Shown here piece after piece: positions 24,780 to 32,766 of a stretch of 64,000 nucleotides of DNA. The stretch's first letter is position 1, and each line of letters starts with the position of its first letter. This DNA is from Streptomyces sclerotialus (lineage in GTDB: Bacteria; Actinomycetota; Actinomycetes; Streptomycetales; Streptomycetaceae), in contig JODX01000026.1 in NCBI GenBank assembly GCA_000719105.1, positions 1 through 64,000 on the forward strand, read 5' to 3'. A program made the position numbers and the translations under genes. The notes under the pieces were generated by a model. That model did not search any database. It was not told the origin of the DNA and worked only from the letters and a program-made list of their open reading frames with translations.

Positions 24780-25487
24780 GTGAGCGGGTTCTTCGGGGAG
24801 GCAGTGGGCAGCGAGCCGAAGCCGGCTTTCTGGTACGGGCTCCCGCGTGGTTATGTGCAGCTGGATCTCGATCCCGCGCTCGAGCATGTCGAGGCACTGG
24901 TTGAGCAGGTGCTCAGCCTTCCCGACGAGGTGCGGGAGCGTGCGGAGCAGGTGGTCCGGTTCTATGCCGGTGTGCTCACGCTGCTGAATGCGCAGAAAGT
25001 GCAGTCATGCGCATTTGGTCTGCACCCGGACGACAGCGGCGAAGTCGCGTCTTCCGTGCTCACGGTCTCGACCATTTCCGCGCCCGACGCCAATGTGAAG
25101 CTGGCGCTGGCCAGTCTGCTGGGCTCGATGGCGGACAAGGAAGGGCAAGACGTGCTGCCCCTCGAGCTGCCGTGTGGTCTGGGATTCCTTGCCGAGCGTG
25201 AGGTGCGTACGACCGCGCCAGGCACTCCGCCCGAAGGCAGTGAGGGCGCCCTGGAGGGAGTCGTCTGGCAGGGAACGGTGGCAGTGGCGGGTCCGGCTGC
25301 CTCGGACATCATCGTGATGCAGTTGGTCACAGCCGCTCTCGACCACATCGATGACTACCGGAACGTACTGGTTGGCACTGCGTCCACTCTGACGTTCACG
25401 GATCCGTTCCTCGAAGAGTCCTCGGGCGGCGCCTGCGACACTGGTCCGGGTTCCGCCGCTGCCGAGAGCAAGAGCCCGTTCGGCTGA
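24780..25487 (+). CDS. FG-tailed module protein with PCG motif (module A)
   Basis: 235 aa from GTG 24780 (an in-frame GTG at 24768 is also possible). Shared features with the proteins at 55007 and 57834: an early aromatic-Pro block (FWYGLPRGY), a central LPCG (LELPCGLGFLAERE), a later strand-helix unit ending near TASTLTFTDPF, and a final Phe-Gly (KSPFG). No signal peptide or membrane helix, so it is probably cytosolic. It always stands third, after the WXG-like and large T7SS-signal genes. It could be a chaperone, immunity factor or adaptor. I know of no named family. Confidence 0.8.
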   Translation: MSGFFGEAVGSEPKPAFWYGLPRGYVQLDLDPALEHVEALVEQVLSLPDEVRERAEQVVRFYAGVLTLLNAQKVQSCAFGLHPDDSGEVASSVLTVSTISAPDANVKLALASLLGSMADKEGQDVLPLELPCGLGFLAEREVRTTAPGTPPEGSEGALEGVVWQGTVAVAGPAASDIIVMQLVTAALDHIDDYRNVLVGTASTLTFTDPFLEESSGGACDTGPGSAAAESKSPFG

Positions 25488-25504
25488 GCAGTGGGGGACG
25501 ACTC

Positions 25505-26131
25505 ATGAAAGGTGACGTGGTGTCAGACCATTCCGGCGTTGCAGGCACGCTCGACGCTGCACATGTGGACAAGGTGCTGAAACGCGGCAGATCCCTGCTG
25601 GTGAAGGGTATTGCCGTACGCGTCGGTGTCTTCGGAGTGCTGATCGTGGCGGCGGTGGCCTGGGGGCGGGTGTGGGACTCACCGGTTCCCGGACTGTTGA
25701 TCTACGCGGCGGTACTGGGTTTCGTCCTCATGGCGTACCGTCTTCCGATCGCGCTGCTGTCATTGGCCAGGCGTCGGAAAGTGTTGCGGCACTACCCGCT
25801 CGAACATCGGCCGGGCATGGATATCAAGGCCCACAGGCGGACGAAGTTCGGCGCCGTCTTCACGCTCCGGATCAAGGATCACGAGCCGGGACGGTCGCCG
25901 CTCATGGAGGCCGTTGAGGGGCTGGGGCGGCAGCGGCGCCCCGAGGGGTTCGAGGACGGCGTGTGGATCGCCGGGGACCTCCCCTTCGGGGGTGTCGTCA
26001 TCGCGCCCGACAGCGGCTCGTTCCTCCTGATACGCCCCGAGAAATGGGAGAAACTGGCCTCCGAACGCGAGCAGGCCGGACCGGACCGTATCGCCAGGGC
26101 GAAGGCAGCCGGGCTCGGGCGCATTCACTGA
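25505..26131 (+). CDS. Two-helix membrane protein of module A
   Basis: 208 aa, ATG 25505 after a GGGGGA site, 17 bp downstream of the FG-tailed gene. Two membrane helices (about 33-52 and 59-78) precede a basic RRRKVLRHYP segment and a cytosolic domain with GVWIAGDLPFGGVVIAPDSG. The protein at 57204 has RRILRVYP and EVWFAGDPRFLGVVATPGP in the same order, so these are paralogues in the same slot of two modules. Function unknown; a membrane-bound partner, possibly protective, is a reasonable guess. Confidence 0.78.
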   Translation: MKGDVVSDHSGVAGTLDAAHVDKVLKRGRSLLVKGIAVRVGVFGVLIVAAVAWGRVWDSPVPGLLIYAAVLGFVLMAYRLPIALLSLARRRKVLRHYPLEHRPGMDIKAHRRTKFGAVFTLRIKDHEPGRSPLMEAVEGLGRQRRPEGFEDGVWIAGDLPFGGVVIAPDSGSFLLIRPEKWEKLASEREQAGPDRIARAKAAGLGRIH

Positions 26132-26274
26132 GCGACTCGCCACTTCCAGCCGGCCACGGGTGGTCATCTGTCTCGCCGTGGGGAGTGAGCGCAACAGCCC
26201 GGCGGCCATGCCTCGCTGACAGAGGGCAGCGACCACGAGTTCACGTCGGTGCGAGGAGTCCTTACTCATCCCGG

Positions 26275-26922
26275 TTACGGGACCGGGTCCAGGTGGGAGA
26301 GCCGGCGGACCGGGAACGCCGCCGGCATACGGCGCCAGCCCTGGCCCAGGAACTGCACCGAGCACCACGAGCCGTCGGCGAAGCCGATCTCGTGGTTGCC
26401 GCCCACCACGTCGCTCCGGTCCCGGACCCAGGTCACGTCGCGGAGGTCCGTGGTCCATCCGATCTCGACCGGACCGCGCGCGCCCGTGAGAAAGCCCGCG
26501 CGGGAAACGTACGCGAGCTGGAGGCGGTCGCCGGTGACCTGCATGATCACGTACGCGCCGTTCTTGGTGCGGGGCGCGATGGCGCGTGCCAGGAGGCCGG
26601 CCATGCTGTTCCAGCCGCCGTGGAACGGCTTGCCCGGCTTCCCGGTCCCACGCCCACGCCCACGCCAGAGGACGGCCTCGAAGAACGCCTCGAACGGGTT
26701 CCAGGTGAGGGAGACGAGGTTCGTGATCCCGTGCACCGGGAGCATGCACCAGCTCCAGAGCGTTCGGCTCTCCGAGCGGAGACCGCGCGGGCGGCGGAGG
26801 TAGCCGGGCTTCGGGGCCCGGGCGGCCAGTGCGACCCGGTGCTCACCGCGGAACACTTCTCCGGCCGGTGCAGCCGCCCTCGCCCGTTCGACCGGGTCAC
26901 GGTTACGGTCGGTTTCGCTCAT
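26275..26922 (-). CDS. Hypothetical protein near module A
   Basis: 215 aa. ATG 26922 is chosen because GAGGTGA lies at proper distance; the GTG at 26934 overlaps that site. The first ~60 residues are basic and polar. A hydrophobic stretch (LPVHGITNLVSLTWNPFEAFF) and then an apparent beta-rich domain (AYVIMQVTGDRLQLAYVSR, VEIGWTTDLRDVTWVRD, SWCSVQF) follow, with alternating hydrophobic strands as in PH-like domains. No family recognised. It converges on module A from the right. Confidence 0.65.
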   Translation of the reverse strand: MSETDRNRDPVERARAAAPAGEVFRGEHRVALAARAPKPGYLRRPRGLRSESRTLWSWCMLPVHGITNLVSLTWNPFEAFFEAVLWRGRGRGTGKPGKPFHGGWNSMAGLLARAIAPRTKNGAYVIMQVTGDRLQLAYVSRAGFLTGARGPVEIGWTTDLRDVTWVRDRSDVVGGNHEIGFADGSWCSVQFLGQGWRRMPAAFPVRRLSHLDPVP

Positions 26923-27055
26923 CCGGGCACTCACCTCGCCGTCTCGTCCGCGATGTATCCGCGATGTATCCGCGATTTACAGGTCTTGCATGCCGTCTGT
27001 CCGACTCCGGGGTGCCGTTTGTCCGACTCCGGGGTCGCGTGAGGGAGCCATCGCC

Positions 27056-27700
27056 TCATTTCGGCGACACCTGATGGTGCAGCACGGCCTGCGCGTAGGC
27101 GACGCGGAGGTCCAGGCGGTGCGTGCGCACCTTGTACCGCTCGGTCAGGCCGTAGAACTTCAAGGGGGAGAGCCCGGATGTACCGCCGGGCCTCGGCCTC
27201 CATGCCGTGCGTTTCGGCAGCGACCAGTACATGTCGTCGAGTCCTCCCTGACTGACGGCAAGCATCAGATTGACGACCAGCCACAGAGGCGAGAGCAGCG
27301 CGAACATGATCCATGACGGGATCGTGCCGACCCGTCCCGACAGCCTGTCACCGCGGGGCAGCCGGATCTCGTGGCGCTGACGCCACCACTCCCGCTTGGT
27401 GGGCATGTGCACGGCCCCCAGAGTTGCCCCCTGCGGATCGATCACGAGCAGAACGCGGTCGCCACCGGCCCGACCCGTCACAGGTCGGGCCACGACACAC
27501 AACGGCTGTCGGCCCTCGAGGTCCGTGTAGAGCGTGAATCGGGGGCGAAGGTCCTGACTCTTGTATCCCGTCGGCATGCCCCGCCCGGCATACACGACGT
27601 CACGTCCGCCGCGGGGCCTGACGGCGTACTCGAGCTTGTATGCGGCTTGCTTCCTCTGCTGCACGGTGGTCCCATCCACGCGGAACACCACGGCACTCAT
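27056..27700 (-). CDS. Beta-rich membrane-associated hypothetical protein, paralogue of 52321-53172
   Basis: 214 aa. ATG 27700 follows GGGGAAG; the upstream in-frame start at 27724 lacks a site. It has a beta-rich N-terminal half, a hydrophobic helix (IPSWIMFALLSPLWLVVNLMLA) and a C-terminus THRLDLRVAYAQAVLHH. The plus-strand protein at 52321 ends SPRLDHRLLYAQAVLHVWDRG and has the helix in the same place, so they are paralogues, each next to T7SS cargo. Both may be membrane-associated accessory proteins; function unknown. Probably co-transcribed with the lipoprotein gene before it. Confidence 0.68.
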   Translation of the reverse strand: MSAVVFRVDGTTVQQRKQAAYKLEYAVRPRGGRDVVYAGRGMPTGYKSQDLRPRFTLYTDLEGRQPLCVVARPVTGRAGGDRVLLVIDPQGATLGAVHMPTKREWWRQRHEIRLPRGDRLSGRVGTIPSWIMFALLSPLWLVVNLMLAVSQGGLDDMYWSLPKRTAWRPRPGGTSGLSPLKFYGLTERYKVRTHRLDLRVAYAQAVLHHQVSPK

Positions 27701-27764
27701 CTGTTCGCTTCCCCTCGCCCTCACCGGCAGATCTCCGAGCCCCCGGACCCGGCGCGATCCGTGC

Positions 27765-28262
27765 TCAGCCCCGCACGGTCACAGTGAACGTGTAGTAGCG
27801 GGCTTCGTCGGCCTGGTCGGGATTCGTGGACTTCGCACCCGGCTCGGGGGACGCCGACGCCCCCTTGCCCACGCACGTGCCCACCGGGCAGTGCAGAACC
27901 TTGATCTCGGTGGTGCCGGCTGCCACCGCCTCGAAGTCGAAGCTCTGGGTGCCGTCGCCGCCGCCGTCGAGGTCCGAGCCCTCGTAGTCCTCACGGTCGC
28001 CCTGGCTGCGGACGATCTTCTCATCGGGCTGGGGGGCGACGCGGTACCACCACTCGCCCTGGCTCGGCTCCATGGGGAGGGACAGGGAGAACTCCTCCCC
28101 GACCTCGGCCTCGATGGTGCGCCGGTCGATGCCGTACTCCTCCGGGACCGGGCCGGAGAACATCCCGCATCCCGTGAGACTCACCACCGACCCGAGCACG
28201 ATCACGGACGGGAGCAGAAGGGCGCGAGCCCGCCGCGGGAGGGTACGTTCGGTCACGATCAC
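27765..28262 (-). CDS. Lipoprotein, possibly chagasin-like (peptidase inhibitor I42 type)
   Basis: 165 aa from GTG 28262 with GAGGACG upstream. Signal peptide with lipobox LTGC (SVVSLTGC). The mature domain is beta-rich: EVGEEFSLSLP, EWWYRV, TQSFDFEAVAAGTTEIKVLHC. The order 'G-E-F-L-L-P ... F-F-A-AGT-I' resembles chagasin-type inhibitors of cysteine peptidases, but the NPTTGY loop is not conserved, so that label is tentative. Two Cys (HCPVGTC) probably form a disulfide. A run of 8-bp repeats lies directly upstream of the gene. Confidence 0.65.
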   Translation of the reverse strand: MIVTERTLPRRARALLLPSVIVLGSVVSLTGCGMFSGPVPEEYGIDRRTIEAEVGEEFSLSLPMEPSQGEWWYRVAPQPDEKIVRSQGDREDYEGSDLDGGGDGTQSFDFEAVAAGTTEIKVLHCPVGTCVGKGASASPEPGAKSTNPDQADEARYYTFTVTVRG

Positions 28263-28274
28263 CGGATGTCGTCC

Positions 28275-28370
28275 TCAGTTGCTCAGTTGCTCAGTTGCTC
28301 AGTTGCTCAGTTGCTCAGCCAGGCAGTCAGCCAGTCAGGCAGTCAGGCAGTCAGGCAGTCAGGCAGTCAG
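28275..28370. repeat. Two adjoining 8-bp tandem arrays upstream of the lipoprotein gene
   Basis: TCAGTTGC is repeated five times at 28275-28314. It passes into a related array of TCAGCCAG and TCAGGCAG units, with four perfect TCAGGCAG copies at 28335-28366. Both units start TCAG, so one likely evolved from the other. The array starts 12 bp upstream of the lipoprotein start codon and runs back toward the sigma-factor gene. Confidence 0.92.
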
Positions 28371-28426
28371 TTCATGGTCCCCGGATCTCATGCGCTCACT
28401 GCTTGGCGTGACCGTATCAAGATCCT

Positions 28427-29356
28427 TCAGTCCGGCTGCCGACGCCGGCGGGCCCGCTTCACTTCGCGGTCCACGGCCCAGGCGTCGGCGACCAGCCCGA
28501 GGTGGCCGAGCTTGTCGGGGTTGATCACTGAGCGGATGGTCTGGATCCGCCCGCCGAGTACGTCGAGCGCCATGGTGTGGAGCACCTTGCCGTCGCGGTC
28601 GCGGAAAACCGCGCCGGGCTGGCCGTTGATCTCGTGCGGCTCGGACGTCACGTCGATCCGTGCCACCAAGGGGTACACGGAGGCGAGGAGCCGGGCGACC
28701 TTCTCGGCGCCGACGACGGCCCTGGCCAGCTGGGGGGCCTTGCCGCCGCCGTCACCGACCAACTGCACATCGGCAGCCAGCAGTTCCAGCAGCCCTCCCA
28801 CGTCCCCATCCTTCAGCGCGTCGAAGAACCGCGTCGCCAGTTCCTGCCGTTCCTGCCGCTCCGCCGCGAACCGCGGTCGCCCGGCCTGCATGTGCCGCCG
28901 CGCCCGCACCAGCAACTGCCGGCACGCCGCCTCCGACCGCCCCACCGCCACGGCGACCTCGTCGAACCCGAAGCCGAACACCTCCCGCAGCACGAACACC
29001 GCCCGCTCCGATGGACTGAGCCGCTCCAGCAGCAGGAGCGCCGCCATCGACACCGAGTCGGCCAGCTCCACCGACCGCGCCGGATCCTGGTACGGATCGC
29101 TCAGCAGCGGCTCGGGGAACCACGGGCCCACGTACTCCTCCCGCCGCACCCGCGCGGAGCGCAGCACGTCGATCGAGATCCGTGTCACCACGGACGACAG
29201 AAAGGCCTTGGCCGACGTGGGCCGGGTCGTCGAGCCGTCGAAACGCAGCCACGTCTCCTGTACCGCGTCCTCGGCCTCACTCACGCTGCCCAGAATCCGG
29301 TAGGCGATCGAGAACAGCAGCGGTCGCAGCTCCTCGAACTCTTCGGCCTTGCTCAC
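28427..29356 (-). CDS. ECF41-group sigma factor with C-terminal SnoaL-like domain
   Basis: 309 aa, GTG 29356 with AGGGAG upstream. Sigma-2 region (SIAYRILGSVSEAEDAVQETWLR, about 16-38) and sigma-4 region (SPSERAVFVLREVFGFGFDEVA, about 114-135) are followed by an ~130-residue SnoaL-like domain. The ECF41 hallmarks are present: WFPEP (79-83) in the linker, DGGGKAP (202-208) and NPDKL (279-283). In this group the C-terminal domain regulates the sigma factor in place of an anti-sigma. The adjacent gene encodes a carboxymuconolactone-decarboxylase-type protein, the standard ECF41 target. Confidence 0.95.
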   Translation of the reverse strand: MSKAEEFEELRPLLFSIAYRILGSVSEAEDAVQETWLRFDGSTTRPTSAKAFLSSVVTRISIDVLRSARVRREEYVGPWFPEPLLSDPYQDPARSVELADSVSMAALLLLERLSPSERAVFVLREVFGFGFDEVAVAVGRSEAACRQLLVRARRHMQAGRPRFAAERQERQELATRFFDALKDGDVGGLLELLAADVQLVGDGGGKAPQLARAVVGAEKVARLLASVYPLVARIDVTSEPHEINGQPGAVFRDRDGKVLHTMALDVLGGRIQTIRSVINPDKLGHLGLVADAWAVDREVKRARRRRQPD

Positions 29357-29434
29357 ACCGACTCCCTACCCCTTCGGAGTCCGGGGCCCGGAGCCCGCAA
29401 GCGGGCCCCGAGCCAATTATCCGAGCGCGTGTCC

Positions 29435-29491
29435 GTGCCTGTGCCTGTGCCCGAGCCCGAGCCCGAGCCCGTGCCCGAGCCCGTGCCTGTG
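29435..29491. repeat. Hexanucleotide repeats between the CMD and sigma genes
   Basis: Nine tandem 6-bp units of GTGCCT/GTGCCC/GAGCCC occupy the gap between the CMD-type gene (ends 29530) and the sigma-factor start (29356). They lie in the 5' region of the sigma gene and could change its spacing from upstream signals. Confidence 0.85.
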
Positions 29492-29529
29492 TCTGCGCTC
29501 GCGTACGTTCCCACGCAGTGCCCGTGGCT

Positions 29530-30003
29530 TCAGTGGAACTGCCCGGGCACGTAGTCCCCGGCCGGCTGCTGGGCGATGACGTTCAGCCGGTTCGCCAGGT
29601 TCATGAAGGAGATCATGACCACCAGGGCGGTCAGCTGCTCCTCGTCGTAGTGCTTGGCGGCGCGCGCCCACACCTCGTCGCTGACACCGCCGGCCGCATC
29701 TGCGACCCGGGTCCCCTGCTCCGCCAGCTCCAGCGCGGCCCGTTCGGCCTCGGTGAAGACCGTGGCCTCCCGCCACGCCGCGACCAGGTGCAGCCGTACC
29801 GCGCTCTCGCCGCCGGCGGCGGCATCCTTGGTGTGCATGTGGATGCAGACGGCGCAGCCGTTGATCTGGCTCACGCGCAGGGCGACCAGCTCCTGCGTGG
29901 CGGTCGGCAGCGAAGATTCCTTGAGCGTCTTGCCCGCCGACATCAAGTGCTTGAGGGCCTTGCCGGCGGTCGGGCTGGCGAAGTAGTCGAGCCGAGCGTT
30001 CAT
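29530..30003 (-). CDS. Carboxymuconolactone decarboxylase/AhpD-family protein (ECF41 target)
   Basis: 157 aa, ATG 30003 after AGGAG. The all-helical CMD domain has the redox motif C50-A-V-C53 with His57 (CxxCxxxH), as in AhpD-type peroxidase partners. An alkylhydroperoxidase-like disulfide activity is expected; substrate unknown. The helix LTALVVMISFMNLANRLNV is typical of the family. It has an ECF41-type promoter upstream (30047-30073) and the sigma factor gene downstream, the conserved ECF41-COE arrangement. Confidence 0.94.
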   Translation of the reverse strand: MNARLDYFASPTAGKALKHLMSAGKTLKESSLPTATQELVALRVSQINGCAVCIHMHTKDAAAGGESAVRLHLVAAWREATVFTEAERAALELAEQGTRVADAAGGVSDEVWARAAKHYDEEQLTALVVMISFMNLANRLNVIAQQPAGDYVPGQFH

Positions 30004-30046
30004 GGTGTGGGTGCTCCTCTGCGGTCGTCAGTGGCTACACCCCTGG

Positions 30047-30073
30047 GACGAGACAGCCCCGCGCCCTGTGACA
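30047..30073 (-). promoter_or_regulatory. ECF41-type promoter of the CMD gene
   Basis: On the minus strand, TGTCACA (30073-30067) is followed by exactly 16 bases and CGTC (30050-30047). This is the promoter described for ECF41 sigma factors. The -10 element lies 43 bp before the ATG at 30003. With the ECF41 gene next door, autoregulated control of this pair is strongly supported. Confidence 0.88.
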
Positions 30074-30256
30074 TGGGCGAATGTGAGCCGCGTCTCATGG
30101 TCGCGGTCCTGCCGTCTCCGTATGGAGGCGTATGGAGGATTCTCGGGCGTTCGGTACCCGAGTCCGCACGGATCCGAGGTGGTGCAGGTGAAGATCGACG
30201 ACCTATGTGAGACGGCCGGTGGGGTAGTCGACCGCACCGCGAGTATCGGCCCGTGC

Positions 30257-30385
30257 GGATGAGTGGATGAGTGGATGAGCATGAACCAGGCAGGTCCGGC
30301 GTAAGGTCCCTGCCCTCCCGAATCGGCATTCAGACTGTGGAGCCGATACGTCTTCCAGTGGTCGTGGTCGTGGTCGTGGTCGTGG
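30257..30385. repeat. Two short tandem arrays between CMD and the next gene
   Basis: GGATGAGT/GGATGAGC occurs three times at 30257-30280, and GTCGTG four times at 30361-30384 (with a preceding GTG). They lie in the 460-bp gap between the CMD gene and the minus-strand gene ending at 30465. Apart from these repeats and the ECF41 promoter, I see nothing in the gap. Confidence 0.8.
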
Positions 30386-30464
30386 GGACTTCTGTATGTA
30401 CTCCTGATGCTCGTCGCACCGATCATCAACGGAATCGCGAACGTCTTCGACAAGGCCCCACGGA

Positions 30465-30905
30465 TCAGCGTCGCCGCAGCCCCGCATACCGCTCTTCCAG
30501 GTCGGCGCGGCGGTCGCAGTCGTCCGCGGCATCGCTGCAGCTCGTGGACCAGGGCACGGGGCACGGAGACCGGTGATCGGGGTCTGGGCACAGTACGCGC
30601 AAGAGATTCTCTTGAATGCTGTCCGCCTCACCTCGTGAAGCCACCACGCCTACGCGTATCTCGTGGATCCGCCGTTGGCCCGGATCGACGCCCGGGTGCT
30701 CGTCACTCCACTGCTGCGGCAACTCGTCATAGAACTCGGTGAGGGGCATTCCGCCTGGTCGAGCGCTCTGCTCGTCGACAACACCGAGCTGCCACGGCAC
30801 CCGCTGTCCCAGGGTCAGCCTGCACCGCTCGACGATCGACGTGACGTCCTGGGCAGTGGCGTAGACGCCTACTTGGATCTCGAAGAGACCGATGCTGGGG
30901 GACAT
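30465..30905 (-). CDS. Small hypothetical protein with two similar halves
   Basis: 146 aa from ATG 30905, preceded by AGGAGTAACC; the longer in-frame start at 31025 gives an Arg-rich, unlikely extension. Two similar segments occur: IGLFEIQVGVYATAQDVTSIVERC and IHEIRVGVVASRGEADSIQENLLRVLC, each a strand, then a helix, then Cys. This suggests a duplicated ferredoxin-like or ACT-size fold. The C-terminus has CPDPDHRSPCPVPW and a charged tail. No known family identified; cytosolic. Confidence 0.65.
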   Translation of the reverse strand: MSPSIGLFEIQVGVYATAQDVTSIVERCRLTLGQRVPWQLGVVDEQSARPGGMPLTEFYDELPQQWSDEHPGVDPGQRRIHEIRVGVVASRGEADSIQENLLRVLCPDPDHRSPCPVPWSTSCSDAADDCDRRADLEERYAGLRRR

Positions 30906-31312
30906 GGTTACTCCTGCTTCGGGCCGAGGTGGGCGGTGGGTGGGCCGGCAGCGGCCTACGCGGTCCTGCCGCAGTGCCTGGCACGGTAGTCGGTAGGTCC
31001 GCAGGTACGAGTCAACGGTGTACATGCCGGTCGCCCCATCGAGCGAGATGCTCGACGCCTCGCCGGATGTGCTCGGCCTGTTCCCTGCTGCGAGGAGTCA
31101 CGCGGAGGGCAAGCGGTCGAACCCGGCAGATGCTGCGGTCGACGCTCCACGGGCCGGGCGCGGCAGTGATTGCGGATGCGGACGGAACGTGAAGGCACCT
31201 GCTGAGCCGGGCCGGCTCCGACGAGGCCGGGACGCCTTGCGCATCCCCTTGCATGGCTACCGTGTCAGCCCCTTGACCGTGAGACGCGAGCGAACGGTGT
31301 GCAGGACGGCGC
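30906..31312. other. Intergenic region upstream of the EspC-like gene
   Basis: 407 bases between divergent genes. No ORF here has a convincing start or protein. It should contain promoters in both directions; I could not identify specific elements. Confidence 0.4.
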
Positions 31313-31639
31313 ATGTCCGATGACTTCTACGTAGACACACATGAACTGACGATGCTGGCGCGAGCTTTTGATACGCGGGCGTACGACCTGTCCAGTGCGG
31401 TCAAGAGTTTCCAGGGCAGGACGGGTGCGGAGCAGATTTATGACGGCTTCGGGCTCCTGACCGAGTCCGAGGAGGTCACGTCGGCCTACATCGAACTGGC
31501 CGCTGACATGGCCGACTCACTGGAGAAAGTGGCCCGGCACTTCGACGAGGTCGGCCAGGCACTCAAGGGCAACGCGAAGAACTCGGAGGCGTCGGACGAC
31601 GCTCTCGCCGACCTGTTCAAGGGCGGCCGGAAGCAGTGA
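31313..31639 (+). CDS. EspC/WXG100-like small T7SS protein (module D)
   Basis: 108 aa, all helical, no WXG. The order VDTHELTMLARAFDTRAYDLSSAV, then GFGLLTESEEVTSAYIELAADMADSLEKVARHFDEVGQALKGNA, resembles the EspC-type (DUF2580) small substrates that replace WXG100 proteins in some ESX cassettes. GTGA overlap with the next gene shows tight coupling to a large WXG-domain protein. The start ATG 31313 has AGGA upstream. Export through the T7SS is likely but inferred. Confidence 0.78.
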   Translation: MSDDFYVDTHELTMLARAFDTRAYDLSSAVKSFQGRTGAEQIYDGFGLLTESEEVTSAYIELAADMADSLEKVARHFDEVGQALKGNAKNSEASDDALADLFKGGRKQ

Positions 31640-32766
31640 GTGACGAGAGCGCCGCGGAGAAGGTCTACGAGGCCGGCATCGAGGTGGTGAACCCGGGCGG
31701 CCGCCCGGAGGTGCTGCGCGCGGCGGCCAAGGGCTGGCGCACCATGGGCGAGGAGCTGGAGGAGGCGTACACCGCGCTCGACAGGAAGGCGCGGGCGACC
31801 CTCGACGAGCACTGGCGGGGTGAATCCGCCGAGGCCTTCCGTGCGCACTGGCAGAAGATCGGCGACGCGGTCGACGAGACCGTGCCGCTCTTCGGGCAGG
31901 CGGCGAAGGGGCTGGAGGAGGCGGCCGACAACATCGAGGAGATCAACGACGAGATCCACAAGATCTACGTCGAGATCGGGATCTCGATCGGGGTGTCCGT
32001 CGCGCTTTCCTTCGTCACGGTGGGGTTCTCGGCGGCGGCCGGGGCTGCCAACGCGGTGCGGCTGGGAGCGCAGGCCGTCAGTGCGGCATCGAGGCTGGGG
32101 CGGCTGCTCAGCACGGTCGCGCGGTTCTTCGGCGGCCTTCGCAGAGTTGTCAGGGACGGTAAGAAGCTGAAGTTGTTTGTAGAACTGGGAGTCCAGTGGG
32201 CCGCCGGGACAGGCACTGGAGTCGCGACGAACCTGGCCATGGGCGAGAAGGCCGACCTGGGCGACAACCTCGTCAACGGCGCGGTCGGTGTCCTCGGCGG
32301 TAAGTGTGTGGCGGGCCCGCTGGCCGAAAGGCTCGGCGGAGGGCTGCTGGCGAACGCGGCAGGTGGTGCGACAGCGGGCGTCACCTCGTCAGTTGTCGGT
32401 GACACCATCAACACCCTTCGCGCGAGGAAGCAGTTCGATGCCTCGCAGATGGCCCTCGGGGCCGTGGCGGGAGGTCTCACCGGTGGTTCCGCCGGAGCGG
32501 CCGTCCACCGGGCCACGGACGGACAGACACTATCTGCGGCCCGCACGCTCACAGGTGACGTGGCCACCAACGCTCCCATCAGCGCGGCACTCGGTGCGGG
32601 TGGCAACCTCTCCAAGAACTTCGAGGCGGAGGTCAACGGGGACCCCAATGCTGAGGAGGACGCTGACAAGCCCGGTGCGGCCGCTGACGCACGGAAGGAC
32701 GCGAGTGAGCAAGCCAAGTCTCTGCGGGAACGGCCTGACCCTCTGCGGTATGGAGCTTTCGGGTGA
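31636..32766 (+). CDS. Large WXG-domain, Gly/Ala-rich hydrophobic T7SS protein (module D)
   Basis: 376 aa, GTG 31636 overlapping the previous stop. N-terminal ~110 residues are helical with HWRGESAEAF (W-R-G turn). Residues ~115-290 are hydrophobic and Gly/Ala-rich (ISIGVSVALSFVTVGFSAAAGAAN; LGGGLLANAAGGATAGVTSSVVGDTIN), which resembles membrane-inserting substrates. The acidic, charged C-terminus ends in GAFG, so it shares the terminal Phe-Gly. No enzymatic domain is visible. It is coupled by GTGA to a membrane protein gene. Confidence 0.8.
   Translation: MSDESAAEKVYEAGIEVVNPGGRPEVLRAAAKGWRTMGEELEEAYTALDRKARATLDEHWRGESAEAFRAHWQKIGDAVDETVPLFGQAAKGLEEAADNIEEINDEIHKIYVEIGISIGVSVALSFVTVGFSAAAGAANAVRLGAQAVSAASRLGRLLSTVARFFGGLRRVVRDGKKLKLFVELGVQWAAGTGTGVATNLAMGEKADLGDNLVNGAVGVLGGKCVAGPLAERLGGGLLANAAGGATAGVTSSVVGDTINTLRARKQFDASQMALGAVAGGLTGGSAGAAVHRATDGQTLSAARTLTGDVATNAPISAALGAGGNLSKNFEAEVNGDPNAEEDADKPGAAADARKDASEQAKSLRERPDPLRYGAFG

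Noticed and set aside
28275..28370. Direct-repeat array considered as a CRISPR
   Set aside because: Units are 8 bp with no spacers, so it is a simple tandem repeat. No cas genes are in the window.
28577..30210. Plus-strand ORFs opposite the sigma factor and CMD genes
   Set aside because: Low-complexity Arg/Pro/His translations, opposite genes with firm domain matches.
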